Positions 13,839 through 24,959 are shown, numbered from the stretch's first letter. The stretch: DNA of 64,000 nucleotides from Anthostomella pinea (GCA_963556695.1 CAUWAG010000008.1:1984001-2048000), one strand, 5' to 3'. Made by a program: numbers and translations. The notes: generated by a model not told the origin, from the letters alone.

Positions 13839-16330
13839 ATGGCGGCCGTCAAGTCGTTTGCTGCAATCGCGGCTCTTGGCCTCATTCACTTGGCACAAGC
13901 TTGGTACAACGACCTCCCCAACTGTCTCTCGCCGTTCGACCCGTTCGTCTACTCTGGGTGTTACGACAATGGCCAGCCGGGTCAACCACAGGCACTCAGC
14001 CTTCGCACCGACGAGGACCAGCAGAACATGACGGTCGAGGACTGTGTCTCTGCTTGCAAGGGTAAGATCCGTGGCAGTCTCTGAATGAGACGATAGCAGA
14101 GCTAACTGAAGTACTAGGTAACGGTTATCGCTTGGCAGGTCTGGGCTACTATGGCGTCTGCTACTGTGGCCAGACGGTCTCGACTGCGCTGCTTGACGAG
14201 TCTGAATGTTCTTTCCCCTGCACTGGCAATAGCTCGCAGACGTGTGGAGGTGATACTCAGGTCAACATCTACATGGGTATGTGAATTTAGGAGTCATGTT
14301 CACTCCTTTCTAGTCATGTTTTTCAGAGCAGTTTCCCCTTGCGAGCCTATTTTGAGAATGCTCTGCTCCCGAGACATGCAGTAGCTGCAGATGTCTTGCC
14401 TGACTTCCTATGAAGAGATTTACTAACTCTTGACTTCAAGACCCAACCTTCCCCACAATCGCAGAGCCGTCCATCGGAGAATATGCCCCAGTTGGCTGTT
14501 GGACCGATGACTCTCCAAATGGCAAGGCGCTCTTCTACCGGCAGGAAAGTCTCGACTCTTCCACTATGACCACTGAGACGTGCCTGTCTTCTTGCTTGGC
14601 GGGAGGCTTCCCTTTCGCTGGCACCGAGGTCAGTATTCCGAGTCCTTCTACGTTCCCCGTCCCTCCGTTCCAAGCAAAGGCGATGGCCCGGTATGATCAA
14701 GATAGTATCACGACATCTTGATTTTGGGACTTTCCTATTGTCACTTACATCTACCACTATCAGAACTAACACTGTGGCTGGATATAGTACAGCGGTGAAT
14801 GCTACTGTGGTGTCGTCGTTGGTAATGGTACTGAACTTGCTACGGATCCTACCACCTGCAACATGCCCTGCAATGGCAACCAGGCTCAAGTCAGTATATC
14901 CGGAGTCGATGCTGGCGCTATTCCATCCCCTTATCGGAGGTGAACTACCTCGAGGGAGACGTCCAGTTCACGAGCTTTCAGATCCCCGAGTCAAAGGCTA
15001 ACACCTGATTCTCAACCAGACGTGCGGTGGTTCAGCGAGACTGAGCCTGTATCTCGCCAAAGACTATCAGTCGCTGGAACCATGCGGAACACCGCCGGAC
15101 GGCTGTAGCCTATCGACCATATCAACAATATCTTCGACGACCAGCTCGACGGTCTCATCCACGATCTCATCCACGATCTCATCCACGATCTCATCAAGAA
15201 CAACGTCAGCAACGTCAACCGGTCCTGTTACCACTATGGCTAGCAGTACCACAAAGGCGTCCAGCAGCACGACATCTAGTGCTTCCGTTTGCACGACCAC
15301 GGTCGTGATCCCACCTGTCTGTGAATACGGCTGTGGTAAATGGTAAGAGCAACCCTGGGCTTATTTCATACCGATTTAGTCATGTTTTAGGGATTCGCCT
15401 CTGTGTTTGCAGGACTATGTACTCCCGAGACACCACTTCAACCCTGATGTTCTTTCGCCTGCGCATCATACATGGGCAACAGCTAACTCAAGGTATCACA
15501 GGTGTTCCAACCCCATCCCTGATTTCAATGATCATCAGAGCTGCACAATCGCTTGGTCGCAATGTGCGATCCAGGTCACCAGCTGCTTCTTGAAAGCTGG
15601 CATGCCTGACGCCATGGACTGCTTCAACTTTGGAGAGTGGTGTGGAATGATCAACGATTACTGCGGCAGTAACTGCACGAGTGGCAAGTGCGGCGGCAAG
15701 TCCAATTGTTTCAAATCGTCTCCGCCGAAGGGCGGCAACCCACCATCAACTGTGACTTCAACCTACCCTTGCACCACAACGGCAACTAGCAAGACGTCTT
15801 CGACCACATCGGCATCGCCGACCTCCAGCTGCCCGGTTCCTACACCTACCGGCATCTGCATCCAGCCGTCCAGCTCCAAGTACAACTACGGTCCCGGCAA
15901 TCCGGTCGGTGGCGTCCAGCTGCCCGTCGTGACCTGCAACAATATCCAGTCGGACTGGAAGCACGGCAATGTGTTCAAGCTGTACACGGACGGCGACAGC
16001 AAGAACTGCCCGTCGTACCCGCGCGCCCAGTGCGGCAGCGCCTGCAGTGACGCCTGCAAGGCGCAGTTCCAGCAGTGCGAGAGCGTCTACGTCGAGGGCT
16101 GCAAGACCAACGGCCAGGCCGACGGCAAGAGCTGGGGCTCCGGCTACAGCAGCAAGCGCTCCGTCAGCTACTTCGACACGGCTGAGACGGCCAGGCGCGC
16201 GCAGGGCCGCTTTGGCCAGAACTACAAGGATGCCGATGCCGCGTGTAAGGCGCAGCTCTCCGATTGTTTGCAGACGAACAAGAACGTCAAGGATACTGGG
16301 AAGTGCGGCGCGTGGAACTCGGGCTGGTAG
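13839..16330 (+). CDS. Secreted WSC-domain protein
   Basis: Six exons: 13839-14061, 14118-14276, 14441-14628, 14788-14889, 15020-15342 and 15391-16330, giving 644 residues. Frames join at every splice site and introns carry CTAAC/ACTAAC-type branch sites. A signal peptide covers roughly residues 1-21 (hydrophobic, ending LAQA before WYNDLPNC). Two WSC domains follow, each with the conserved Cys pattern (YSGCYDN...CVSACKG...CYCGQ and PVGCWTDD...CLSSCLAG...CYCG). Next comes a long Ser/Thr-rich stretch with repeated SSTI units, probably O-glycosylated, then a Cys-rich C-terminal region with about twenty cysteines ending CGAWNSGW. WSC domains bind carbohydrate, so a cell-wall or extracellular role is likely. 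No transmembrane helix or GPI signal is visible, so it is probably not a wall-stress sensor. The catalytic or binding role of the C-terminal half is unknown to me. Confidence 0.88.
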
Positions 16331-17064
16331 TTTCCCTATTGCAATGGGGGAAGGCGACCAACTACACGATGCTTTGCACTTGGAATCTGGGACTCGTGGT
16401 AGGTTGGACTGAATGGTGTCTGTGGGGGAGGACTGTTTGATCAATGGATTTATAATAGGTAATACCGTATATAGACTTAATGCTTTCTCTCACCTTGCTT
16501 CTCTTGAGTCTTGACTACTTAGTTTGCCTATACGAGCGCGGGATACCGCCTGCCTTGGGTATCTCATTCACACCTATATATAAGTACATATTGAGGTGCA
16601 AACATCCTACCTGCCTTGCCACGATGCTACACACCGTCATTACTGGCTATCAGTGAGAGCATTTCAATTGCGAGAGGCGTACGACGACATGTCGGAGGGC
16701 TAACGACTCGCACGATGTAGAATCCAAAGGTCAACTAAATGCCAGTCACAAATGAAAGCACTCACGATGGCCATGAGGTAGTAGTGGCAGGATTTATTGG
16801 CAGGCGGTGAGGTAAGGTGGGAAGGGGCTGTCAGCTGGGGTCACTTCCTAGGACCTCATGCTCTTACCCCCTCTTCATCTTCTCCCAACCTTCACCTTTG
16901 CATTTCCAGTCTCGCCATGCGTCAGTCTCACTCTTTCCACAGCATACTTTGAAAGCTGCCTCGCATATCACACCACGCGCTTCCGGGGTCTCCGGATATC
17001 ACATCGCTCGCAATACGCTACTTCATTGACTGTTGGTTTCAATCGAGCAGCAGAACCGCTCAAT
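16331..17064. other. Intergenic: WSC 3' region and HET gene 5' region
   Basis: No independent gene seen. The frame of the HET gene is open upstream to 16858, but those codons give a low-quality leader, so the ATG at 17065 is preferred and this stretch is read as 3' UTR plus promoter/5' UTR. Confidence 0.6.
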
Positions 17065-18777
17065 ATGCTGTGCCAATACTGTCAGAGGTCACTCGGTGCC
17101 CATTTCAATCGATTTGTTAACGCGCCCGACGACGAACCCTGGCCTGTCCTGCATCGTTCACCACGCACTTTCCACGAATCGCTTCAAGCCGGATGTTTCT
17201 TCTGTCTAGAAGCTTTGACCGATATGTTCAAGAAGCAAGACGACCATGCATGGAACACAGGGCTTCCACCACTGCTACCAAACTACCGGGACTTCTGCGC
17301 CCAACTTCAGGGTCGTGGGTATCGCCCGTCGCTCCATAACAGGAAGATGGATTCAGGCCGCGCTGTTGCTCGGCTCTCGAAATCCACATTTCGGCTACTC
17401 CAGCGGTCGGGACACAATCTTGCCGTGAGGACATTCGCTGCGAGAATACAATCATGGAACATGAAAAATTCTATCGTCAACATAGAAATATTCCATGATG
17501 GAGTGAATATCTTTATTCTCCTCTACAGCGGGCCACGCGAAAGAGGATTGTACAAAATGTTGTTGCTGCGCCCAGTCTCAGTAGACAATAGCAGCAACCT
17601 CGCTGTAATCTCTGCCAACCCGAAATTGCAATACAGAGCGGCATCCACGGCTGGAATGTCTGCGTTGTGGCGTCATTGGTTCGACATCTGCTCGACGACC
17701 CATGCGAGTTGCCGCAAGAGGAGACAAGGCTTAAACTCATTTGTACCTGACAGGCTTGTTAAGCTTTTGGAAGACGGTAAGGCCGACGTACGCGCATGGC
17801 AGCTGGTCCGCTGCGCCACCACAGGTGTCGTTCCCTACCTTACTCTAAGCCATTGCTGGGGCACAACCGACCATCTGGGTCTGACGAAGACCAACTTGTC
17901 GAGTTTTCTTGGGAGTTCTGATGTTTCTAGGCTCCCAAGAACATACCGGGATGCCTTCGTAGTTGCGAGGTCAATGGGGTTCCAGTTTATCTGGATCGAC
18001 TCGTTGTGTGTCATCCAAGACGACATTGAGGATTGGAAAATACAGTCATCGATGATGGGGTTGATCTACAAACATGCGGCCTGCAACATCGCAGCGACAT
18101 GGGCTGCAGACGGCAGTATGGGACTCTTTAGCAACAGACATCCAGGCACGGTAACCCCCTGCGCGACCACACTCGACGACCAAAGGCAGCCGAGAGAGTA
18201 CTGGATATCTACCTTACGCGGCTACCACGACGATATCACCAATGCGCCTCTTAACAAACGTGCATGGGTCCTTCAGGAACGATATCTCGCAGCCAAGCAG
18301 TTGAGCTTTTCAAAGCGTCAAGTATACTGGGAGTGTCCGGAGCTCACTGCTTCCGAGGAGTTTCCGTCAGGCGTCCCTAGGGAACTATGGGAAGACTCGG
18401 ATTATGGTTCACGCGCGATGAAGCTCACGGGCAAGCCACACATGGGCGTCAAGGATGAGTGGCACGCCCGTCAGCAATGGGCGGCGCTTGTAGAGCAATA
18501 CTCGTCCTGTGCCCTCACAAAAACATCAGACAAGATGATCGCCCTGGCTGGGTTGGCTGGAGAAGCCCAGGAAGCCTTCGGAGATGCGTATCTCGCTGGT
18601 GTCTGGAGGGAAGATCACCGCAAGCAACTATGCTGGCGGGCGACAGAATGGGACTGCCAAACTCTTCCTGGAAATAGGGTACCCACCTGGTCCAGGGCGA
18701 AGGTGGATGGGCCGGTTGTTTATGATCGCTCGTACTATGAACCAGGAACGGGCGATTCCCTCTCACGAAGGTCATAA
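17065..18777 (+). CDS. HET (heterokaryon incompatibility) domain protein, main reading frame
   Basis: A single 570-residue frame that begins MLCQYCQRSLG, as in many fungal HET proteins, with a Cys-containing N-terminus (CQYCQ, CFFC). The HET core is clear: YLTLSHCWG, LPRTYRDAFVVARSMGF, FIWIDSLCVIQDDIEDW, and later PLNKRAWVLQERYLAAKQLS followed by YWEC. HET proteins take part in allorecognition and programmed cell death after fusion of unlike hyphae. The frame ends with a stop at 18775-18777 just after RSYYEPGTG, where homologues normally continue; the missing C-terminal part is found in other frames immediately downstream. The upstream in-frame ATG at 16858 is a less likely start. Confidence 0.85.
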   Translation: MLCQYCQRSLGAHFNRFVNAPDDEPWPVLHRSPRTFHESLQAGCFFCLEALTDMFKKQDDHAWNTGLPPLLPNYRDFCAQLQGRGYRPSLHNRKMDSGRAVARLSKSTFRLLQRSGHNLAVRTFAARIQSWNMKNSIVNIEIFHDGVNIFILLYSGPRERGLYKMLLLRPVSVDNSSNLAVISANPKLQYRAASTAGMSALWRHWFDICSTTHASCRKRRQGLNSFVPDRLVKLLEDGKADVRAWQLVRCATTGVVPYLTLSHCWGTTDHLGLTKTNLSSFLGSSDVSRLPRTYRDAFVVARSMGFQFIWIDSLCVIQDDIEDWKIQSSMMGLIYKHAACNIAATWAADGSMGLFSNRHPGTVTPCATTLDDQRQPREYWISTLRGYHDDITNAPLNKRAWVLQERYLAAKQLSFSKRQVYWECPELTASEEFPSGVPRELWEDSDYGSRAMKLTGKPHMGVKDEWHARQQWAALVEQYSSCALTKTSDKMIALAGLAGEAQEAFGDAYLAGVWREDHRKQLCWRATEWDCQTLPGNRVPTWSRAKVDGPVVYDRSYYEPGTGDSLSRRS

Positions 18778-19341
18778 ACGCTTCCGTGGATTCGACAGAC
18801 GCGACACAACTGCACAGCTGCGTGTCGTCAAAGTTGGTGGTCCGGGGAATCGCCTCATGGGGTTATGCCAGGGCCACTGGGCATGTCTTTGCGGTATGGT
18901 GTACTGCCGGTAACCGCGAATATTGTCAACGAGAACGACGCCTCTGAAGTGTTCCACCGTGTCTATATGTCCTGGGACCAGAACTTGACTCGCACCAATG
19001 ACAACCCAGAGCCATGGGCTGTTCTCCAAGCCGAGCGAGAATCGAATCTCCTATTCCTGTTCGTGCACGGGTTTCCAATAAGACCGGGACAGGACGAGTC
19101 CCGAACATCACCAGCGCAACAGGGCTTGGTATTAAGGGCATGCTCAAGCCCGTCGGCGGATGAAGTTTTGTACGTTCGAATGGGCATGTTCGTAACCTAC
19201 TGGTCCAACCGACGGATCATTTGGGACTTGTTGGTTTCGAGACTTGGACTGAAGTCATGCGATGACTTGAAAGGCATGGAGCAGATACCTCTCGACCATC
19301 CCAGAGTAGCCGACTTGGTGCACACCGTTACTATCATCTGA
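18756..19341 (+). pseudogene. Out-of-frame C-terminal region of the HET gene
   Basis: The natural C-terminus of the HET protein appears here in two different frames. From 18756 frame 3 reads FPLTKVINASVDSTDATQ and SKLVVRGIASWGYA, typical of the region after the HET core. From about 18900 frame 1 takes over (VFHRVYMSWDQ, LLFLFVHGF, VLRACSSPSADEVLYVRMG) to a stop at 19341. I could not find introns whose phases repair both shifts, so two small indels are the simplest reading: one near 18750 and one near 18900. Either the gene has decayed, or the assembly has two errors. Confidence 0.65.
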
Positions 19342-19639
19342 AAATGTCCGGGGCAACAACCCACATAATTCTTGGGACTGAGGGCTTACCAGAGGACGGA
19401 AGATCTCTCGCTGGGTGTGTTTGCGGCGGTCACTGCCAAACACACGGAATGCACCAAACGGTAGCAGCAAAGTAGGTTCCTTCCACAAACTGTCATGATT
19501 ATGACCAACGCAGGACGAACCTGCCGCCCCCTTTTAACGCTTGCCACTTCCTCGTAGTCCCGCCTCCCAGCTCTCATTTCTGACCAAGGTACCAGGACAC
19601 CGCAGCCGAATCATTTCCCAGCCTGCATCTGTACTTACC

Positions 19640-20287
19640 ATGGCTTCGCCAGTCGCCACAAACACAACCATGCCCACACCCACCACCACAAGGCCGTTCG
19701 CCCTTGTGCACACGACTTCCATGCCCTTGCGCTCCCTGCCAGGCAACACCTTCTTTGTGCATGCCACCAACTGTCTTGGCGAATGGGGCTCCGGCATCAC
19801 CGCGCAGCTGAAGGCCATCTTTCCCGCCGCCTTCACAAACTACCACACCTACTGCGACAGCCTCAAGCAAACTTCTGAAACGCGATACGCAACGCGGGAG
19901 GACATCGTCGGGCGCTGCCTGATCATCCCGCCGCAGGAATCCGACGTCGCGGCCGGCGCGCCCAGAGTTCACATCGTGTGCCTGTTCACGAGCTACGGGT
20001 ACGGGCGCGCGAGCGCGGCGCAGGGTTGACCGGGACGCGATGGAGAGGCGAAGATCTTGGAACAGACCGCGACGGCGCTGGCTGCGTTCCGTGACCAGCT
20101 GAGAGAGGTCGCGTCGGGGGGTGCGGCGAAGGAGGCGAGCTGGACGGATGACGGGAAGGGGATGGTGGTCTGTTCGCCCTTGTTCAACTCAGGGGCCTTC
20201 AGGGTGCAATGGGACCGGACGCAGGAGCTGATCGTGGAGAAGTTTGGGAGTTGGAAGGGTCGATGGATTGTGCTTTCGCCGCCGTGA
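19640..20287 (+). pseudogene. Macrodomain (Poa1-like ADP-ribose-1''-phosphatase) gene with one in-frame stop
   Basis: A 216-codon frame opening at 19640 (context ACCATGG) and closing at 20287, interrupted once by TGA at 20027-20029. The sequence follows the yeast Poa1 macrodomain layout: FFVHATNCLGEWGSGITAQL (ADP-ribose-binding loop), IVGRCLIIPP, IVCLFTSYGYGR, then after the stop PGRDGEAKILEQTATALAAF and CSPLFNSGAFRVQW near the C-terminus. The family removes the 1''-phosphate from ADP-ribose-1''-phosphate formed in tRNA splicing. Both halves are in the same frame and well preserved, so this is a single nonsense change (for example CGA to TGA), an assembly error, or a very recent pseudogene. 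A product ending at the TGA would lack the last third of the fold. Confidence 0.78.
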
Positions 20288-20573
20288 GCTCTGATGTTGG
20301 AGGACGATGTTACGGGACAGATCGATGAGAAATTGACGGCCACATGGTGTATACGAGGCTGTCTGCTACACCAATTTCCTATCTGAGGCCGTATGGGGGT
20401 TTGTACTCTTTGATAGACATGGTGCGATATCTGCAACGGACAAAGGTAGATGATCAGAGATGGAACTTCGTACGAGAACAGTGGTTCAGAGAAATTCAAT
20501 CTTCACGCAGATCGACTGCCGGGTGTCACGATGTCTTCCCCAAGTCACCATGAACACTGAGGATCTTACGCTT

Positions 20574-21071
20574 CTAGCGGTTGACAGCACGCTCGTACTC
20601 CAGAACCAGCCGACCCGTGCGCTTCTCCAGCTCCGTAGCACACATGCGCAGGATCCACACTCTAGTCTGGACCATGAACATGCGCGCGGTCCTCAACTCG
20701 CGATGTCGCCTCAGCTCCGGGTCCTAGAAGTACGGCGCGTACTCCACCGAGCCCCTTCATCGGGCCGGGCGCGCGCTCAGGAGGCGTCCGCCGTAGCCCT
20801 CCCTACCATCCAGCTCGTGCATCAGGTCCCACGCCGACCCCGTCTACACGACGACCGGGACGGGCTTGCCGAACCACCGCTCCTCCTCCTCCCCGCACGT
20901 CCTGAACGCGCTGCGCCGGCCGGCCTTGTGCAGCTAGCTGCCAGGCGCGCTTGCCTTCGAGCTCCGCGGCGGCGCGGCACTCGAGCACGCAGATCAACCA
21001 GCCTGATGCGGACGGATCTCCTGCGTGTAGTGTTCCGCGGCGAGCAGCGCGTTTTCGGGGAGGCGGGTCAT
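20574..21071 (-). pseudogene. Strongly decayed protein gene, family not recognised
   Basis: Reading the minus strand from an ATG at 21071 gives protein-like segments broken by at least four stops and two frame changes: MTRLPENALLAAEHYTQEI, then (other frame) LICVLECRAAAELEGKRAWQ, then EEEERWFGKPVPVVV, SAWDLMHELDGREGYGG, VEYAPYF and MVQTRVWILRMCATELEKR, ending at 20574. The helical, charged segments and consistent codon use argue that this was once a gene. The plus-strand open frame over the same DNA is Arg/Ala/Pro-rich and is treated as its shadow. Function unknown. Confidence 0.5.
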
Positions 21072-21967
21072 GGTGTGCGGCCAGGGTTTTTGGGGGTGGT
21101 CTAGGCTACGAGGGCTTGTTGATGGGCGAGGCGCGTGCGGCTCCGAGCTGCCAGTCTAACTTTAGGGCGCGATGGTGCGAGCGGTCTTGTTATGGTGTGT
21201 TAGGAGGTGGGCGATGGAGAGGCGGACGCTGACGTGGGGGGTTGGGGTTGGGAGGGTCTGGCGGAGGGTGGAGGGGGTGAGGTGGTGTGACATTTTGAGG
21301 TGCTGCTGATACTCGATGCTCGGTGCATATACTCATGCTCGGGAGGTAGAGGCCGGGGTTAATGGGCGACGGATGGTGATAAAAGCCAAGCGTCGAAAGC
21401 CTCATACTTTTGCTATGTAGTGATTGCTCTACATTAGATCTCGGGCTTGGTGATGTGTGTCTTCAAAGTATTCAGTGTAGTCGTTAGAGCAGGCCTTCCC
21501 CACGCCTCGGTTTGCGCCATGGACACTCCGATGCTCGTAAGTGTGCTCACGGTTCCATGATGAGGGATGAAAACGATAAGGGGAACTGTCATTCTCACGA
21601 TCTTCTGAGAATTTAACCTGTGGCTGAGCCGGTCTGAGCTCGACCCACACGTGCTAAGACCCCTGAATGCAGCGCCCGGGGGAGGATGCCCAGATAAAGT
21701 GCCCGAGAACATTCATCCATGGCGCGTTGAGAGAGCCCGGACCCCGGCGCTGCCACGCACGCTGTTGCCTAAGGAAGTCATGGTATAAATAAGACTGACT
21801 ACCTTATTCTCAGGTTTTCATGAGGGCTCGATAGTATGTTTCGATAGAGTCAACTGTTCAGCTACATCGCTGCGTGCGTTTCCATGATCCTTTGAGTCAG
21901 CCCGAGCGACAAGATCAAAGCTGAAAAACGTCTACTTCCTTACCTAACGGCTACGAAGCACAACACA
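21072..21967. other. Intergenic region upstream of the SDR gene
   Basis: No gene seen. The first part is G-rich on the plus strand (about 21190-21300) with GGGGTTGGGG-like runs; the last 200 bp contain a TATA-like box and should be the SDR promoter. Confidence 0.5.
21784..21791 (+). promoter_or_regulatory. TATA-like box of the SDR gene
   Basis: TATAAATA, 177 bp upstream of the ATG at 21968. Spacing fits a fungal TATA element with a normal 5' UTR. Confidence 0.4.
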
Positions 21968-22984
21968 ATGGTGTCCTACAAACAAATCGAAGCCTCCAAC
22001 GCGCTCCTCAACGACGCGACCGCCCCCCGCGTCTCCGTCTTCGTCGGCGGCACCTCGGGCATCGGCCAGCTCACGGTGCGCGCCCTCGTCGCCACGGGCG
22101 CGAGCCTGCGCATCTACCTCGTCGGGCGCAAGGCCTCCGAGCAGCGCACGCGCGCCTTCATCCAGGAGCTGCGCGCCGTCAACCCCCGGGCGGACATCGT
22201 CTGGACTGAGGCCGAGGTCGCGCTCTTGTCCGACACGAAGCGCGTGTGCGAGGTCATCAGGACAAAAGAGCAGCGCGTCGATTTGTTATTTTTGACCGCG
22301 GGCTACGCGCCCATGGGCGCGCGTCGGGAGACGGAGGAGGGGCTCGAGGTCGCGCAGAGCCTGGAGCACTACTCGCGCATCCTGTTTGTGCGGCTCCTGC
22401 TGCCCGTGCTGGGCGCGGCGGCGGCGCCGCGGGTCGTCAGCGTGTTGGGCGGTGGGCTGGAGCGCGCAAGTAGTGTCAACGTGGATGATTTGGATTTGAA
22501 GAAGCCTGGGAACTTTACTTTTATCAGGGCGCAGACGCAGTATGTCGCCATGCACACGCTGGCGCTGGAGAGGCTGGCGGGCGAGAATCCCGACGTCACG
22601 TTCGTGCACTCCTGGCCCGGGTCGGTCAACACGGGGAATGTGTGGCGGGGGTTGCAGGGCCAGGACCCGAACTCGTGGATGGCCTGGTTCGTCTGGCTCG
22701 TGCTCGAGCCGGTTATTCGTCTTGTTGGTCTTCTTTCGTCTAGCGACGAGGAGGCGGGACCGAGGCATCTGTTCCAGAGCACCAGCGCTGCGTTTGGCGG
22801 CCGCGGCGTGCCGTGGGAGGGCAAGCCGGGCGTGAATTCGCTGGGGAAGCCGGAAGATGGACTGTTTCTCGTCAATTATAAGTGCGATACTACTCCGAAT
22901 GTGAAGGCCATGCATGTACTTCGGGAGAAGGCGCTCGAGAAGGTTTGGGACCATACGCAGGAGGTTCTTCGGCCGTATCTGTAG
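21968..22984 (+). CDS. Short-chain dehydrogenase/reductase (SDR) family protein
   Basis: An intronless 338-residue protein. The Rossmann nucleotide-binding motif is VFVGGTSGIGQLTVRALV at about residues 25-42, followed by IYLVGRK. The segment LLFLTAGYAPM corresponds to the NNAG strand of classical SDRs and VVSVLGGG to the catalytic Ser strand. The active-site YxxxK position reads YVAMH, so the usual Lys is missing. The product is therefore a divergent fungal SDR that may use another proton relay or may not be a conventional oxidoreductase. A hydrophobic segment (WMAWFVWLVLEPVIRLVGLL) near residues 237-256 could contact membranes. Start: first ATG, 177 bp downstream of a TATA-like box. Its 3' neighbour is convergent (minus strand from 24959 to 23223). 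Confidence 0.85.
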   Translation: MVSYKQIEASNALLNDATAPRVSVFVGGTSGIGQLTVRALVATGASLRIYLVGRKASEQRTRAFIQELRAVNPRADIVWTEAEVALLSDTKRVCEVIRTKEQRVDLLFLTAGYAPMGARRETEEGLEVAQSLEHYSRILFVRLLLPVLGAAAAPRVVSVLGGGLERASSVNVDDLDLKKPGNFTFIRAQTQYVAMHTLALERLAGENPDVTFVHSWPGSVNTGNVWRGLQGQDPNSWMAWFVWLVLEPVIRLVGLLSSSDEEAGPRHLFQSTSAAFGGRGVPWEGKPGVNSLGKPEDGLFLVNYKCDTTPNVKAMHVLREKALEKVWDHTQEVLRPYL

Positions 22985-23222
22985 ACTGGAGGCTGCTCTC
23001 CTTGTTGTCCTACAATGAATGCTAAGGGGCTCTACTTGTAAAATGGATTCATACTCGCGGTAGCTTAGATCGGGTACGGGCAATCCCAGTCTTTTGGCTG
23101 GTATTGATGCTCGTCTATTGAGCTCAAAGTATCTGACATCGCACTGATGCCATGCGCCATCGTTGGGTATATCTACAAAAAATGTACAATGACGTCCCCT
23201 AGCGGGACGTTCGATTCCCCAG

Positions 23223-24959
23223 TCAATGAAACGTGCCCCCCAAATGAAATGATCTCGATGCTTTTTGCTGTTGTTGCGACGTGACCTCGACATCGACGCC
23301 GTGCCGTATCCCCGCCCCCAGGGTCTTGGGGAACCCTAGGATATCATCAGACACCGGCCTGCCACCCATCAAGGCGTTTGCCCGGATCCGCGTCTGTAAG
23401 GAGGCGAGCGACATGTGCTTCAGAGCGGGCATGTAGTCCGACTCGACCAGTCGTGCCAGCGCTTCGTCGATGAGCGGTTCCTCTTCGTCCTTGGCGCAGT
23501 AGCTGGTCGACCAGATGATGGACTCGAGAGAACTCGGCAGCGCGGCACGTAACCGTCTGTATACCCCGTCTGCGACGGTCACGTCGCCCGGTGGTAGAAA
23601 GTCTGCGAGATCAAGGTTGACCCGGCGGAGGTTCTTGAATTTCCTCAGCAGCCCCGTACCCATCTCCTCGCAAAACTGAGTCAGTAATTGCTTCATTTAG
23701 GTATTTCGCCGAGAAAAAATGGAGTCGTAATGCGTATCTCGGGAGCGAAGGCTCTTGACACAGGCTATAAGAGGAAGTTCCCGCTCAGGGCATGGCCATA
23801 TGGGGAAATAAAAGACTCGAAAATGTACATACATTACCTCGGTATCGCGAGTCGCCGATGTCGAGCTCCTCCAGCGAGTCGCCGTGCACCTCGCCCATGA
23901 ACTCGACAATCTCTTGAATTTCCCCCATGCCGCAAGCGTCGAAGGTCATCGAACGTAGAGACGCCGCGCTCCGAAGCAGCGGCTTCAGCTCATCGGCCTC
24001 TATGCAAGCCCACTGCAGGTACAGGCTCTTGAGCGGCGAGCTACCCGGGGGCGGGATGAAAGCGCCTTCGGGGATACCGATGAGCGACTCGAGGCCGTTG
24101 AACCAGATGCTGTCGATGTGTGGCAGGACGAAGAGCGGCGCTATGTCGCGCGCCTCGTACTCGTAGCTGTCCTGATTGTGACGGCCCTCGATGCGGACGC
24201 CGATGCGGATCGAACGAAGGGCTCGGAAGCCCTCGGGCCATACGTGGTCCGGCGTTTCGTAAATTGTCTTCACTGCCTGTGAGACGAAGTTGAGAGGCCA
24301 GTCGAGTCTATGTCGGTTGTTAGTGTTGGCATACATAAGCCTTGTGGGAGTGGGAAAGACCCTTACTCATCTTGGTACATGGTGCAGGTGACATCAGACA
24401 GCCGCGGGCAGCAGGCGAGTAATACCGCCTTGTTGATTTCGGGCTGCGTAGCTGGTCGGTAATAGCCCTGGGTCTGGTCGTCGTCTTCCCATCCAGCAAG
24501 CCAGACCTTGATGTCCGCATCTGCCATGTAGAAGTGCTTGCGTGCAAACGCACGAGTCTGAACCGTGATATCTTCATGGTCTGTCAGGCCTGGCTTCAGA
24601 AGCTCCAAGAGCTCTGATTGCGCGGCCGGCGCAGTCGGCTCTTGATCCATCCCGACGACGTATCCCTTGTAATCGTCGTCGCGTTCATCATCTAGAAGTG
24701 CATCAAGCGTTGCCTCTCGTATATGCCATGCGACGATCGGGTTGCGGAGGGTTGCGCGCAGGTAGTGGTCTTTGTGCACCTGCTCAGTGCTCTGAATGCC
24801 ACCGCGCAGGAGGCGATGACAACGGGCGTGATACGCAAGATAGGGTTCCGAACAGCGGAGGAACTGCTTGCATGCCAATGCGAAGCTGAAGTTTGTTGAG
24901 GGGTGGATGTAGGATGCGATCTGGACGACAAGCTCGTCGGGGAAAAGTGTCAAGGACAT
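23223..24959 (-). CDS. F-box protein with LRR-like C-terminal region
   Basis: Three exons on the minus strand: 24959-24367, 24307-23833 and 23675-23223, giving 506 residues. Introns are 59 nt (GTAAGG...CTAACA...TAG) and 157 nt (GTATGT...CTGACTCAG) with matching phases. An F-box is at the N-terminus (LFPDELVVQIASYI, then FALACKQFLRC). The rest contains leucine-spaced segments such as LKSLYLQWACIEADELKPLL, RSMTFDACGM, SLEELDIGDSRYRG and FKNLRRVNLDLADF, resembling irregular leucine-rich repeats. F-box proteins usually bring substrates to SCF ubiquitin ligases; the target is unknown. The second intron is long for this window, and its acceptor was chosen because a stop lies just upstream in the frame of exon 3. 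Confidence 0.78.

Noticed and set aside
15758..16444. Minus-strand open frame of 228 codons opposite the WSC gene
   Set aside because: Third-position GC bias of the WSC gene explains it; sequence is Ala/Val/Leu-Arg rich without a domain.
20460..21104. Long plus-strand open frame (214 codons)
   Set aside because: Arg/Ala/Pro-rich, no domain, and antisense to a better protein-like signal on the minus strand.
22286..23293. Minus-strand open frame of 335 codons
   Set aside because: Shadow of the GC-rich SDR gene; Arg/His-rich with no domain.
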